Below, piece by piece: positions 21,684-31,700 of a DNA stretch of 64,000 nt. Source of the stretch: Pseudomonadota bacterium (GTDB lineage: Bacteria; Pseudomonadota; Gammaproteobacteria; Steroidobacterales; Steroidobacteraceae); assembly GCA_025355105.1 (NCBI GenBank), contig JANYAE010000061.1:1-64000 (forward strand). Reading direction: 5' to 3'. How positions within the stretch are numbered: position 1 is the stretch's first letter; every line of letters begins with the position of its first letter. A program made the position numbers and the translations under genes. The notes beneath the pieces are model-generated. The model had not been told where the DNA came from. It did no database searches and saw only the letters and a list, made by a program, of their open reading frames with translations.

Positions 21684-21950
21684 ATGCCCAGCTACGACTA
21701 CCATTGTCCCGCCAACGGCCAGGTCATCGAGGTCGAACACCGGATGGCAGAGAGCGTCACGACGTGGGGTGACGTTTGCCGACGCGCCGGCATTGGCCGC
21801 GGCCATACGCCGGCCAACGCGCCGGTCGAGCGCTGGATCAGCGCCGGCAACGTCGTCAGCGCCAGCTCGCTCGGCAGCAAGCGGGAACGCCCGTGCGATA
21901 GCGGCCCCTGCGGGGCACCGGCCTGCGGCCGCGGCGCGTGCAACTTCTAG
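21684..21950 (+). CDS. Small FmdB-like zinc-ribbon protein
   Basis: MPSYDYHCPANGQVIEVEHRM N-terminus and Cys-rich C-terminus CDSGPCGAPACGRGACNF. Confidence 0.65.
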   Translation: MPSYDYHCPANGQVIEVEHRMAESVTTWGDVCRRAGIGRGHTPANAPVERWISAGNVVSASSLGSKRERPCDSGPCGAPACGRGACNF

Positions 21951-22088
21951 CACGCAGGCGCATTCCTGGCCTCTGCGGCGGGCGCGGCTACGCGAACGGC
22001 GCCGGCTCGGGGGCCCGAAAAGCGTTCTGAACAATCGCGGGCGCCGCACCGGCGCGCACGATTCACTCGCGTCCGAGGGGACCTCACC

Positions 22089-23876
22089 ATGACGCTCGTC
22101 AATTTCGGCCGCCGTGCCGCGGCCGCATCCGCGCTGGTCCTCGCGACGGTGCTCGGCAGCCCGAGTGATGCGGCCGGGCAGGACGAGCGACCGTCGCGCC
22201 GCACCACGCCGGTGGCCGCGGACCTCGTACTGACGAACGGCATCGTCCGCACCGAATCGACCGGGACGCCGCTCGCCGAGGCGGTCGCCGTCGCGGCAGG
22301 CGCGATCGTGTTCGTGGGCACCAGCGAAGGCGCGCGCGCCTGGCAGGGCGCAGACACGGCGGTCATCGACCTGCACGGCAGGACGGTGCTGCCGGGGCTC
22401 GCCGATACGCACGTGCACCCGGCGCTCGGTGAGTTCCTTAACCACCGGCTGTGCGACGTGCACGCCTACACCGTCGACGAGGGCTTCGCGAAGCTCCGCC
22501 ATTGCGCCGCGATAGCGCCCGCGGGCGATTGGGTGGTGGGCTACGGCTGGTACGACCTCGACAACCCGGCTTACGACGCGGTCACCCGCGCGCAGCTCGA
22601 CGCACTCGTGCCGGACCGCAAGCTCGCGGTGATCTCCAAGGACATCCATACGCTGTGGGTGAACTCGAGGACGCTGCGCGAGTTCGGCATCACTCGCGAT
22701 ACGCCCTCGCCGGCCGGCGGCGAGATCGTCCGCGATGCAGGCGGCGAGCCGACCGGCATGCTGATCGACGCCGCGAATCACGCGGTGACGGACCGGATCC
22801 AGCACAACTCGCCGTACGGCGCATCGACCGCGGAAGTCTCGCGCTCGGCCATGGCGCACCTCAATAGTCTCGGCATCACGTCGATCCTCGACGCGTTCGT
22901 CGACGCCGATGCCGCCGACACCTATCGCGCGCTGGACCTCGAGGGCAAGCTGACGATGCGCGTGTCGCTGGCCGTGCCGGTGCTGCCGAGCAACTACCGG
23001 ACCGAGATCCCGCGCATCGCCGCGAGCCGCGCGAAGTGGCAGTCGCCGCACGTGCGCCTCGACTTCATCAAGGTGCTGGCCGATGGCAACCCCGAGGTCG
23101 GCCTGAGCAGCCTCCTCAACCACGACGGCCCGCCGGAGACCGCGACACCCGGGTATTACACAGCGGCGCAGATGCACGAGGTCGTCGCGCTCGCCGAAGC
23201 GTCGCAGCTCAGCGTGTTCGTGCACGTGATCGGCGATGGCGCCGCGCGACAGGTGCTCGACGCAATCGCTGCCGCGCGCAAGCTGCGGCCGGCGACGGCA
23301 CGGCGTCACACGCTGACGCACCTGTGCTGGGTCGCGGACTCGGACCTGCCGAGGTTCCGGCGCCTCGGCGTGGTGGCGAACATCCAGGAAGGCTGGCTCG
23401 CGCCGGCGGCGTTCGGCGGCCCCCCCGGCTACGACTACGCTCGCAGCACCGCCGCCGGCCCGATCGGGCCGTGGCTCGGCGGGCGCCTGATGCCGTACCG
23501 GCCGCTGAAGGACGCCGGCGCGCGGCTCGCCGCAGGCAGCGACTGGTTTTATACCGAGGAGAACCCGTGGCGGGCGATGCAGTCCGGCGCCACGTCCAAG
23601 GACCCAGGCAACGGCACTGGGCAGCCGATGATCGCGAACCACGCGGTCGACCTGCCGACGCTGCTTCGCGCGCGCACCGCCAATGCGGCCTATCAGTTGT
23701 ACCTAGAGCGGCAGACCGGCACGGTCACGGTCGGCAAGCGCGCAGACCTGATCGTCGTCGACCGCGACCCGCTGCGGACGCCGATCGAGCAGCTGCACCA
23801 GACGCTGGTGGACCTGACCCTGCTCGACGGCCAGGTCGTGTATCGCCGCCCGGCCGGGGCGCCTGCGGCCAACTGA
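22089..23876 (+). CDS. Amidohydrolase family protein (exported)
   Basis: Signal-like N-terminus; LPGLADTHVHPALGEF, HTLTHLCWVADSD, GSDWFYTEENPWRAM, VGKRADLIVVDRDPL. Confidence 0.88.
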   Translation: MTLVNFGRRAAAASALVLATVLGSPSDAAGQDERPSRRTTPVAADLVLTNGIVRTESTGTPLAEAVAVAAGAIVFVGTSEGARAWQGADTAVIDLHGRTVLPGLADTHVHPALGEFLNHRLCDVHAYTVDEGFAKLRHCAAIAPAGDWVVGYGWYDLDNPAYDAVTRAQLDALVPDRKLAVISKDIHTLWVNSRTLREFGITRDTPSPAGGEIVRDAGGEPTGMLIDAANHAVTDRIQHNSPYGASTAEVSRSAMAHLNSLGITSILDAFVDADAADTYRALDLEGKLTMRVSLAVPVLPSNYRTEIPRIAASRAKWQSPHVRLDFIKVLADGNPEVGLSSLLNHDGPPETATPGYYTAAQMHEVVALAEASQLSVFVHVIGDGAARQVLDAIAAARKLRPATARRHTLTHLCWVADSDLPRFRRLGVVANIQEGWLAPAAFGGPPGYDYARSTAAGPIGPWLGGRLMPYRPLKDAGARLAAGSDWFYTEENPWRAMQSGATSKDPGNGTGQPMIANHAVDLPTLLRARTANAAYQLYLERQTGTVTVGKRADLIVVDRDPLRTPIEQLHQTLVDLTLLDGQVVYRRPAGAPAAN

Positions 23877-23995
23877 CGCCGGGCGCGATCCAGCGGGCCA
23901 GCATCGGCGGGGCTGCGCCGGCAGCCCGCCCGGATCCGGCGCGTTCGGCTAAACTTTCGCCATCGCGCGTTGCGCGCTCCACCGACGACACCGCC

Positions 23996-24862
23996 ATGGC
24001 CCATTCCGCCCGTGCCTCCCGTATCTGGACCTTCTATGCCGGCGACTGGCACGACGGCGATGTCGCCCTGTTCGGCCCGCGGACTCACGCCGCCTGGCTC
24101 GGGTCTTCGGTCTTCGACGGTGCACGCGCCTTCGAGGGCGTGACGCCGGACATCGAGCGGCACTGCGCGCGGATCAACGACTCGGCCACCAAGTTCGGCC
24201 TCAAGGCCCCGGTGACGGTCGATGCGTGGCTCGGCCTGGTGCGCGATGGCGTACGCCGCTTCGGAGCGACGCCTGAGCTCTACATCCGCCCGATGGTCTG
24301 GGCCGAGAGCGGCGGCCCGCTCGCGGTGACCCCGGACCCGGAATCGACGCGCTGGTGCCTGACGATGTACGACACGCCGATGCCGGCACCCGGGAACACA
24401 TCGATTACGCTCTCGCCGTTTCGTCGGCCGTCGATCGAGACCATGCCGGTCGACGCCAAGGCGGGGTGCCTGTACCCGAACAACGCCCGAGCGCTCGCCG
24501 AGGCCGGCAGCCGCGGCTTCGACAACTGCCTGCTGCGCGACCTGCTCGGCAACGTCGCCGAACTCGCGACCGCCAACGTGTTCATGGCGAAGGACGGGGT
24601 CGTTCAGACGCCGATCGCCAACGGCACTTTCCTCAACGGCATCACGCGCCAGCGAGTCATTGGGCTGCTGCGCGCGGCCGGGGTCGAGGTGCGCGAGGCG
24701 GTCCTGCGCTACGCGGACTTCGAGCAGGCCGACGAAATCTTCAGCTGCGGCAACTTCGCCAAGGTCGCGCCGATCACGCGCATCGACGGCCGCTCGATCG
24801 CGGCTGGCCCGATTTACCGCCGGGCGCGCGAGCTTTATTGGGACTTCGCCCACAGCCGCTGA
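23996..24862 (+). CDS. Branched-chain aminotransferase-like (class IV PLP) protein
   Basis: GSSVFDGARAFEGV, DAKAGCLYPNNARALAEA, NVAELATANVFM; start MAHSARASRIW (longer upstream ORF is out-of-frame overlap with the amidohydrolase). Confidence 0.86.
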   Translation: MAHSARASRIWTFYAGDWHDGDVALFGPRTHAAWLGSSVFDGARAFEGVTPDIERHCARINDSATKFGLKAPVTVDAWLGLVRDGVRRFGATPELYIRPMVWAESGGPLAVTPDPESTRWCLTMYDTPMPAPGNTSITLSPFRRPSIETMPVDAKAGCLYPNNARALAEAGSRGFDNCLLRDLLGNVAELATANVFMAKDGVVQTPIANGTFLNGITRQRVIGLLRAAGVEVREAVLRYADFEQADEIFSCGNFAKVAPITRIDGRSIAAGPIYRRARELYWDFAHSR

Positions 24863-25039
24863 CCCCTGTGTACGCGCTAAGTCATTGATCGGATAAGGAA
24901 TCAAGGCCTGCCGCGCTACCATCCGTAGTTTCCGCAGCATCGCGCGGGTCGAAAGCCGTGAATCGCCTGCGCCGGCGTGGCAGCTTAGCGGTATTGGCCA
25001 GCGCCATGTGCGCAACGGTCGGAGCGGAAACGACGAATT

Positions 25040-26179
25040 ATGACTGCCACCGAGTGGAAAGCGGCGCCGCGCAACTGGACGACGACGCTGATGTTCGCGC
25101 TCACCTTCCTGGCGGCGCTGGTGCTCGTGCCGTGGTACGGCTTCGGCCACGGCTACAGCGGTGCCGCCTGGATGTGGTTCGCGCTGGTGCTGTGCGCGAA
25201 CGAGCTCGCGATTACGTGCGGCTACCATCGCCTGTTCGCGCACGGCACCTACGAGGCCCATCCGGCGCTGCGGCTCGTGTACCTGCTGTTCGGCGGGATG
25301 GCGCTGCAGAACAGCGCGCTCATCTGGAGCGCCGGTCACCGCATTCATCACCGCTACATCGACGATCCGCAGCGTGATCCGTACTGCGCCCGCCGCGGCT
25401 TCTGGTTCTCGCACATCGGCTGGATGCTGCGCAATTATCCGAGCGGCGAGCCGGATCTCGGCACGGTGCGTGACCTGCAGCAGGACCCGCTCGTCATGTG
25501 GCAACACCGCCATTACCTCGCCGTGGCGCTCGGCATGAACTTCGGGCTGCCGCTGTTGCTCGGCTGGGCGAGCGGCGACGTTCTCGGGACGCTGCTGCTC
25601 GCGGGTCTGCTGCGGCTCGTGGTCAGTCACCACCTGACCTTTTGCATCAACTCGCTCGCCCATATCATCGGCACGCAGCCGTACACCGACGAGAACACGG
25701 CGCGCGACAATGCGGCCGTCGCGCTGCTGACCTTCGGCGAGGGTTATCACAACTTTCACCACATGTTCGCGCACGACTACCGCAACGGCGTGCGCTGGTG
25801 GCAGTGGGATCCGTCAAAGTGGTTCATCGGCGCCATGCATGGCCTCGGGCTGGCGTCCAATCTCAAGAGCGTGCCGTGGTTCCGCATCCAGCGAGCGATC
25901 CTCGAGACGCAGTTCAAGCGCGCCGAGCGTGAGCTGGAGCACCAGCCGGATCGGCCCAAGATCGCGCGGCTGCGGCAGCGCGTCGCCGAGGAGTACGCGG
26001 CCTTCCAGGCGGCGATCACCGCCTGGACTCAGGCGCGCGAGCAGTGGCTCGACACGACCCGCCGCGCGATGGCCGATCGCTGGGAGCGGTCGATTCTGCA
26101 GTCGCGGCTCAAGGAACTTGAGCGTGGCCTGCGGCTGCAAAACCGTCGCATGCGGGTATTGCGCGCGCAGCTCGGCTGA
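25040..26179 (+). CDS. Acyl-CoA/fatty acid desaturase
   Basis: Histidine boxes HRLFAH, HRIHHRY, GYHNFHHMF; four hydrophobic segments. Confidence 0.92.
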   Translation: MTATEWKAAPRNWTTTLMFALTFLAALVLVPWYGFGHGYSGAAWMWFALVLCANELAITCGYHRLFAHGTYEAHPALRLVYLLFGGMALQNSALIWSAGHRIHHRYIDDPQRDPYCARRGFWFSHIGWMLRNYPSGEPDLGTVRDLQQDPLVMWQHRHYLAVALGMNFGLPLLLGWASGDVLGTLLLAGLLRLVVSHHLTFCINSLAHIIGTQPYTDENTARDNAAVALLTFGEGYHNFHHMFAHDYRNGVRWWQWDPSKWFIGAMHGLGLASNLKSVPWFRIQRAILETQFKRAERELEHQPDRPKIARLRQRVAEEYAAFQAAITAWTQAREQWLDTTRRAMADRWERSILQSRLKELERGLRLQNRRMRVLRAQLG

Positions 26180-26191
26180 CACCGGCGGCCG

Positions 26192-26218
26192 GTCGGCGCT
26201 CGGCGTCCTGCCGAGCGC
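26192..26218. terminator. Putative bidirectional hairpin between convergent genes
   Basis: 11-bp stem CGGCGCTCGGC/GCCGAGCGCCG with 5-nt loop between converging CDS; no U tract. Confidence 0.4.
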
Positions 26219-26245
26219 CGTGTCGGCGCCGATCGGCGCGGTCCG

Positions 26246-28024
26246 CTAGCCCGACCGACGCCGGCCGATCAGGTAGCGCACGGCGAGGCGCGCCATCTCC
26301 GTGATCCGGAAATTGACCAGATGGCGCGGCCAGAAGAGCTCGTCCTTGTCGCAGACCGTCGACAGCGAGAAGCGCGTGATGTCACCGCGCAGCTCCTCCG
26401 CGGCAGCCGATGAGCTGGCCGTCCCGGCAGCGGCATCGAGGCGGGCGCGCAGCGAGCGCGCCTCGCGGATCCGGTGCGCCACGGCGCGGCCGCTGCGCGG
26501 CGGAATCCGGCCATAGCGCAGCTTCAGGGCGTTCAGCCGATCCGCGGCGTCGTAGGTGGCGTCCACCAGCTCGCGGCGGCTCATCCAGCGCGTCTCGTAA
26601 TTCAGCATGTGCTCCCACGTCGGCTGGACGAGCAGCAGGCGATGCTCCTCAAGGGTGCGCGCGAACAGCCGGTATCCGAACCGCTCCGGGTCTTCGAAGC
26701 CGCGGCTCCCCGGGTCGATGAACGGGCCGAGCGGTGAGATGAAGCAGGCGAGGCGGCGGTCGAAGCGCCTGAACAGCCGTTCGCAGTAGTCGATCGTTTC
26801 GCCCACCGAAGTGACCGTCTGCTGCGGCAGCCCGATCATGAAGAACACGTCGATGCGCCGGCAGCGCAGGCGCAGCGCTTCGTCGAACACAGCCTCCATC
26901 TGCCCGTTGGTGTAGGCCGGCTCGCCGTCCTGGGCGCGCCGGACGGCCTGGTCGTGGCTGTCAGGGCTGAGCTCCATGCTCCAGCACGATACGTGCTGGT
27001 CGATCTCCTGCAGAAAGCCGACCGGTGGCAGGTCGAGGAACTCGAACACGATCTCGTTCGGCAGCCGCGCGCGCTGCAGCCCTTGCAGCACCGCGCGCGC
27101 CGCCGCGGGTCCGGCCTGCAGGATGTCGCCGACCAGGACGATCGGCGCGCGCGACAGGCGTGCGATCGCCTGCATGTTGGCCACTAGGCTCGGCGGCGAG
27201 CGGAACGCCGGCATGCGCCGCTTGGTTAGCTGGGCGCAACTCGTGCGCGACGCGCCGCAGGTGATGCAGTCGTGTCCGCAACCTTTGACGGTGAACAGCG
27301 CCGCGATCGGGTTGCGCCACCAGCGCATCAGCGGCAGCGTGCTCTGCAGGTCACGGTAGTGCATGACCATGTCGGCAACCAGATCCGGACGCAGGTCGAC
27401 GTAGTCGAGCGACGGCGGCACGAAGCTGAGCGGATTGACGCGGACGGCGCTGCCGGACTTCCAGGTCAGGTTCGGGATCGCGTCGAGCGGCCCGCCCTGG
27501 CGCAACGTCACGAGCAGCTGGTGCAAGGGCGCTTCGGTACTGTCACCGCGCAGCACGAAGTCGACGGTCGGGTAGCGGATGAGCTCTTCGTGGTAGTAGC
27601 TTGCCGACAGGCCGCCCATGATCAGTGGCACTTGCGGGTGCGCGGCCTTGGCGATCCTCGCCACCTCGAGCGCCCCGTGCGCGTGGGGGAGCCAGTGCAG
27701 GTCGATGCCGATCGCGCGTGGTCGCATGCCGGCCAGGAAGCGTGGCACGTCGAAGCGTCGGTCGTTCATCATCCGCAGCGCGAGGTTGATGATCCGGACG
27801 CGAAGGCCCCTGGCGTGCAGATAGCTCGCGATCGTCAGGAAGCCGAGCGGGTACATCTCGAACACGGTCGAGGACGGCACCATGTCGCTGACCGGGCCGT
27901 AGAGGATCGAGCGCTCGCGGAAGTCGTAGACGCTCGGCGCGTGCAACAGCAGCAGGTCGGCGGCGTCGCGTCGTCCGGACTTGATCACGGTTCTGCACCG
28001 GCTCCGAGGGCCCTGCGCCTTCAC
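26246..28024 (-). CDS. B12-binding-domain radical SAM protein
   Basis: Rossmann-like B12-binding N-terminus (PLGFLTIASYLHARGLRVRIINL...GGLSASYYHEELIRYPTVDFVLRGDSTEAP) and CxxxCxxC motif KGCGHDCITCG. Confidence 0.85.
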   Translation of the reverse strand: MKAQGPRSRCRTVIKSGRRDAADLLLLHAPSVYDFRERSILYGPVSDMVPSSTVFEMYPLGFLTIASYLHARGLRVRIINLALRMMNDRRFDVPRFLAGMRPRAIGIDLHWLPHAHGALEVARIAKAAHPQVPLIMGGLSASYYHEELIRYPTVDFVLRGDSTEAPLHQLLVTLRQGGPLDAIPNLTWKSGSAVRVNPLSFVPPSLDYVDLRPDLVADMVMHYRDLQSTLPLMRWWRNPIAALFTVKGCGHDCITCGASRTSCAQLTKRRMPAFRSPPSLVANMQAIARLSRAPIVLVGDILQAGPAAARAVLQGLQRARLPNEIVFEFLDLPPVGFLQEIDQHVSCWSMELSPDSHDQAVRRAQDGEPAYTNGQMEAVFDEALRLRCRRIDVFFMIGLPQQTVTSVGETIDYCERLFRRFDRRLACFISPLGPFIDPGSRGFEDPERFGYRLFARTLEEHRLLLVQPTWEHMLNYETRWMSRRELVDATYDAADRLNALKLRYGRIPPRSGRAVAHRIREARSLRARLDAAAGTASSSAAAEELRGDITRFSLSTVCDKDELFWPRHLVNFRITEMARLAVRYLIGRRRSG

Positions 28025-28239
28025 GCCGTCCGCGGCGCGAAGCGCGCGTCGTGGCGGGCCCGTTCTCAGAGCCTACGATCGTGGCTCGCCGTGGGGCAGT
28101 GTGGAAAGCCGCCGGCAGGCCGGCTGGCCTCCGTGCGGGCATCGGCGCGGCCGCCAGCGGTCACGACGACGCGACGCGGCACGCACGCGCCGGCCTCCGG
28201 CGCCCTGGCGGCGGTGACCTGTCACGGCGAGAGCCGTCC

Positions 28240-29619
28240 TCAGGGCGCGGGCACGACGCGCTCCCCCGCGGCCCGTCGCAGCGCATAGGCCGCGAGCAGC
28301 ACGGCGACGCTCACCAGACCGAACAGCAGCGGCGCGCGTTGGTCGGGGATGAAGGCCATCGCTGCCACGATCGCGAGCATCGCGACGATCGTGACGCGCG
28401 TGAGGTGTGGGAAGCCCCACATCTTGAGCCGCAGCCGCTCCGGCGCGTCGCGTTCCAGTTGCCGGCGCAGGCGCAGCTGCGCTATGGCGATCAGCACGTA
28501 CACGAAGATCGCGACCGTGCCGTAGGAGTTCACCAGGAAGGCAAACACCTTGTCGGGCGACACGTAGCTCATGATGACCGTCACGTAGCCAAACGTCGTC
28601 CCGGCGAGGATCGCGGCCACTGGGACACCGCGCGAGTCGAGTACCGCGAACACCCGCGGCGCGTCGCCGCGACGGGCGAGCGCCATCAGCATCCGCGAGG
28701 ACGCGAACAGGCCGGAGTTCAGCGCCGACAGCACCGCGGTCAGGATCACCGCGCTCATCAATGTGGCAGCGGCAGGCACGTGCAGCGTCTCGAGGACACT
28801 CACGTACGGACGTTCGATCCGCGTGGCGTCGTTCCACGGCAGGATCGCGACCACCAGGAAGATCGAGCCGACGTAGAAGGTCAGAACGCGCCAGATGACC
28901 GACTGCATGGCCTCGGCAACTGCCCGCTCGGGTTCGGCGGATTCGGCCGCGGCGACGGTGACGATCTCGGCGCCAAAATAGAAGCCGGTGGCCGCGACGG
29001 CGCCGGTCAGCACCGGGACGATACCGTTCGGCATGAAGCCGCCGTGCGCCGTCAGATGGCCAACGCCGCCCGCCATGCCGGGCCAGAGGCCGGTGACGAA
29101 CAGAACGCCGGCGCAGAGGAACAGCACGATCGCTGCGACCTTAATCGAGGCGAACCAGAACTCCGCCTCGCCATACGAGCGCACCGACAGCAGGTTGACG
29201 ATCGTGAACAAGGTCATCAGCCCGAGCGTGAACTGCCACGGCGCGACCTGGGGCATCCACACGCCGAGCAGCTTCGCGCCGGCAACCGCCTCGAGCGCCA
29301 CGACGATCACCCAGAAGTACCAGTACATCCAGCCGGTCAGGAAGCCGGCAAGCTCGCCGAGCGCAAGGCGGTTGTACTCGTAGAAGCCGCCGACCGCCGG
29401 GTGCGCGACCGCCATCTCGCCGAGCATGCGCATCACGAGCACGACCAGCGTCCCGGTCAGTGCGAACGAGATCACGGCGGCGGGACCAGCGGAGCTCACG
29501 ACGACGCCGCTGCCGACGAACAGGCCTGCGCCGATGACGCCGCCGAGCGCGATCATCTGCATGTGGCGCCGCTGCAGCGTGCGGCGCAGTCCGCTCGCCG
29601 GGTCGCTTAGCGGCTCCAT
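28240..29619 (-). CDS. Amino acid permease (APC superfamily)
   Basis: LRRTLQRRHMQMIALGGVIGAGLFVGSGVVVSSAGP plus multiple TM segments; start MEPLSDPASG. Confidence 0.9.
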   Translation of the reverse strand: MEPLSDPASGLRRTLQRRHMQMIALGGVIGAGLFVGSGVVVSSAGPAAVISFALTGTLVVLVMRMLGEMAVAHPAVGGFYEYNRLALGELAGFLTGWMYWYFWVIVVALEAVAGAKLLGVWMPQVAPWQFTLGLMTLFTIVNLLSVRSYGEAEFWFASIKVAAIVLFLCAGVLFVTGLWPGMAGGVGHLTAHGGFMPNGIVPVLTGAVAATGFYFGAEIVTVAAAESAEPERAVAEAMQSVIWRVLTFYVGSIFLVVAILPWNDATRIERPYVSVLETLHVPAAATLMSAVILTAVLSALNSGLFASSRMLMALARRGDAPRVFAVLDSRGVPVAAILAGTTFGYVTVIMSYVSPDKVFAFLVNSYGTVAIFVYVLIAIAQLRLRRQLERDAPERLRLKMWGFPHLTRVTIVAMLAIVAAMAFIPDQRAPLLFGLVSVAVLLAAYALRRAAGERVVPAP

Positions 29620-29794
29620 GGGCACCGCCGACAGGGAAGTTGCTGCATCGCGCCTCGCTCGGTTGGACCGGCCGCCGGCCGGCGGCGTCTGCGCCGGCTG
29701 CGGCCTCCGTGTGCGGGCCGTGCCGGTGCGGATGACCACCCTACCATCTGCGGGGGCCGGCCTTCACCACCGGCGCGCCGCCACTGACGGAGCG

Positions 29795-31549
29795 TCAGAC
29801 GTAGTCCTTGTACTTGGCGAGGTGGCGGACCGGCTTGGACAGCGCATCGCGGCGGAACGGGTCGCCGAGTTCCTTGGTCACCATCATCTCGAGAACGGTC
29901 GTCTTGCCGGCGCTCTGCGCGGCCGCCGCGGCACGCAGTGCGGGGCCGACGTCCGCGAGCCGCTCGACGGTCACGCCCTCGCAGCCGAAGGCTCGCGCGA
30001 CGCCCGCCCAGCTCGGACTCTCGAGGTTCACGCCCTGGTAGCGACGCGAGTAGAAGTCGACGTGGTTCTTCTTCTCGGCACCCCACTGGCCGTTGTTGAA
30101 CACGACGACCGTGACGCCGATCTTTTCGCGGACGCACGTCAGCAGCTCGTTGAAGCTGATGCCCCAGGCGCCGTCGCCGACGTAGGCGAACGCCGGCCGG
30201 TCAGGCGCCGCGAGCTTCGCGCCGCAGATGACCGGGAACGCGTAGCCGCAGTTGCCGAAACTCATGGCGGCGAACATCGAGCGCGGCTTGTCGAAGCGCA
30301 GGTACGAGTTGGAGACCGAGCAGATGTTGCCGATGTCGGTCGAGACCATGCTGTTGGCCGGCATCGCCTTCTCGAGCTCGCGCAGCAGCTGGCGGGGATG
30401 CATGTCGCCGGAGTTCGCCGCGATCTCGACCGAGTACGGGTCGCGCTCGTGCGTCCAGGCCTCGAGCTCGGCCTCCCAGGCCTGCTTCTCCGCCTGGATG
30501 CGCCGGGTGCGGTCAGCCCGGTTCGCGGTCGCCGTCAGGGTCCGGCCCTGGAGTCGCTCGAGCAGCGCGGCGGCGGCGGCACGCGCGTCGCCGTGGATGC
30601 CAACCGAGATCGGCTTGACCAGTCCGAGCATGCGCGGATCGGCGTCGATCTGGATGATCTTGGCCTGCTTCGGCCAGTAGTCGAGGCCGTGCTGCGGCAA
30701 GGTGCCGAACGGCCCGAGGCGCGTGCCGAGGGCGAGCACAACGTCGGCCTGCGCGATCAGCTTCATCGCCGCCTTCGAGCCCTGGTAGCCGAGCGGCCCG
30801 ACCGCGAGCGGATGCGAGGCGGGGAACGAGTCGTTGTGCAGATAGCTGTTGCAGACCGGCGCGCCGAGCAGGTCCGCGAGCGCGATCGCCTCGGCGCCTG
30901 CGCCGGCCATGATCACGCCGCCGCCGGCGAGGATCACCGGGAAGTTGGCCGCCGTGAGCGTCGCGGCGGCCGCGTCGAGCGCTGCCGAGTCGCCGGGCCC
31001 GTGGCCGATGCGCATCGGCGCCGTGATCGTCACGTCGATCTCGCCGTAGAAGAAGTCCCGCGGGATGTTGAGCTGGGTCGGGCCCATCTCGAGTATCGCC
31101 CGGTCGAAGCAGCGGGCCGCGATCTCCGCCATGCGCTTCGGATTGTTAACGTGGCCCTGATACTTGGTGATTTTCGAGAAGATCGGCAGCTGTTCCGTCT
31201 CCTGGAAGCCGCCCAGTCCCATCGACATCGAGCCCGTCTCGGGGGTGATGAATACCACCGGCGAATGCGCCCAGTACGCGGCCGCGACGCCGGTCACGAA
31301 GTTGGTCACGCCCGGTCCGTTCTGCGCGATGCACACGCCGTGGCGCCCGGAGGCGCGCGCGAAGCCATCGGCCATGTGGATGGCGCCCTGCTCGTGCGCC
31401 ACCGGCACGAACTGGATGCCCGCCGCCGGAAAGATGTCGAGGGCATCCATGAAGGCGGAGCCGACGATTCCGAACACGTGGGTCACGCCGTTGGCGGCGA
31501 GGGTTTCGACGAGCGCCTCTGAAGGGCCCATCCGCTGCGACTGGCTCAT
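29795..31549 (-). CDS. xsc: Sulfoacetaldehyde acetyltransferase (ThDP enzyme)
   Basis: Xsc-characteristic stretches: FGIVGSAFMDALDIFPAAGI, QNGPGVTNFVT, QLNIPRDFFYGEID, GPLGYQGSKAAMKLI, LGTRLGPFGTLPQHGLDYWPKQAKIIQ, QWGAEKKNHVDF, KELGDPFRRDAL. Confidence 0.88.
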   Translation of the reverse strand: MSQSQRMGPSEALVETLAANGVTHVFGIVGSAFMDALDIFPAAGIQFVPVAHEQGAIHMADGFARASGRHGVCIAQNGPGVTNFVTGVAAAYWAHSPVVFITPETGSMSMGLGGFQETEQLPIFSKITKYQGHVNNPKRMAEIAARCFDRAILEMGPTQLNIPRDFFYGEIDVTITAPMRIGHGPGDSAALDAAAATLTAANFPVILAGGGVIMAGAGAEAIALADLLGAPVCNSYLHNDSFPASHPLAVGPLGYQGSKAAMKLIAQADVVLALGTRLGPFGTLPQHGLDYWPKQAKIIQIDADPRMLGLVKPISVGIHGDARAAAAALLERLQGRTLTATANRADRTRRIQAEKQAWEAELEAWTHERDPYSVEIAANSGDMHPRQLLRELEKAMPANSMVSTDIGNICSVSNSYLRFDKPRSMFAAMSFGNCGYAFPVICGAKLAAPDRPAFAYVGDGAWGISFNELLTCVREKIGVTVVVFNNGQWGAEKKNHVDFYSRRYQGVNLESPSWAGVARAFGCEGVTVERLADVGPALRAAAAAQSAGKTTVLEMMVTKELGDPFRRDALSKPVRHLAKYKDYV

Positions 31550-31671
31550 GGACTTCTCAACCCCTGTTGCAATAATCTCGATAAGAGAGACAATACATCT
31601 TATTATTTGACTATAAAAGCCCGAAAGCTGCGTTGGAGCGCCAGATGATTCTATTCTTGGCCTCTTTTAAT

Positions 31672-31690
31672 ATCGTTTATCGGAAACGAT
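31672..31690. promoter_or_regulatory. Candidate operator of the IclR regulator
   Basis: Perfect inverted repeat ATCGTTT-atcgg-AAACGAT just upstream of the iclR-like start at 31701. Confidence 0.5.
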
Positions 31691-31700
31691 GGGGCGGAGC

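Noticed and set aside
29426-31522. 698-aa + strand ORF opposite xsc
   Set aside because: Antisense shadow frame of a well-supported ThDP enzyme
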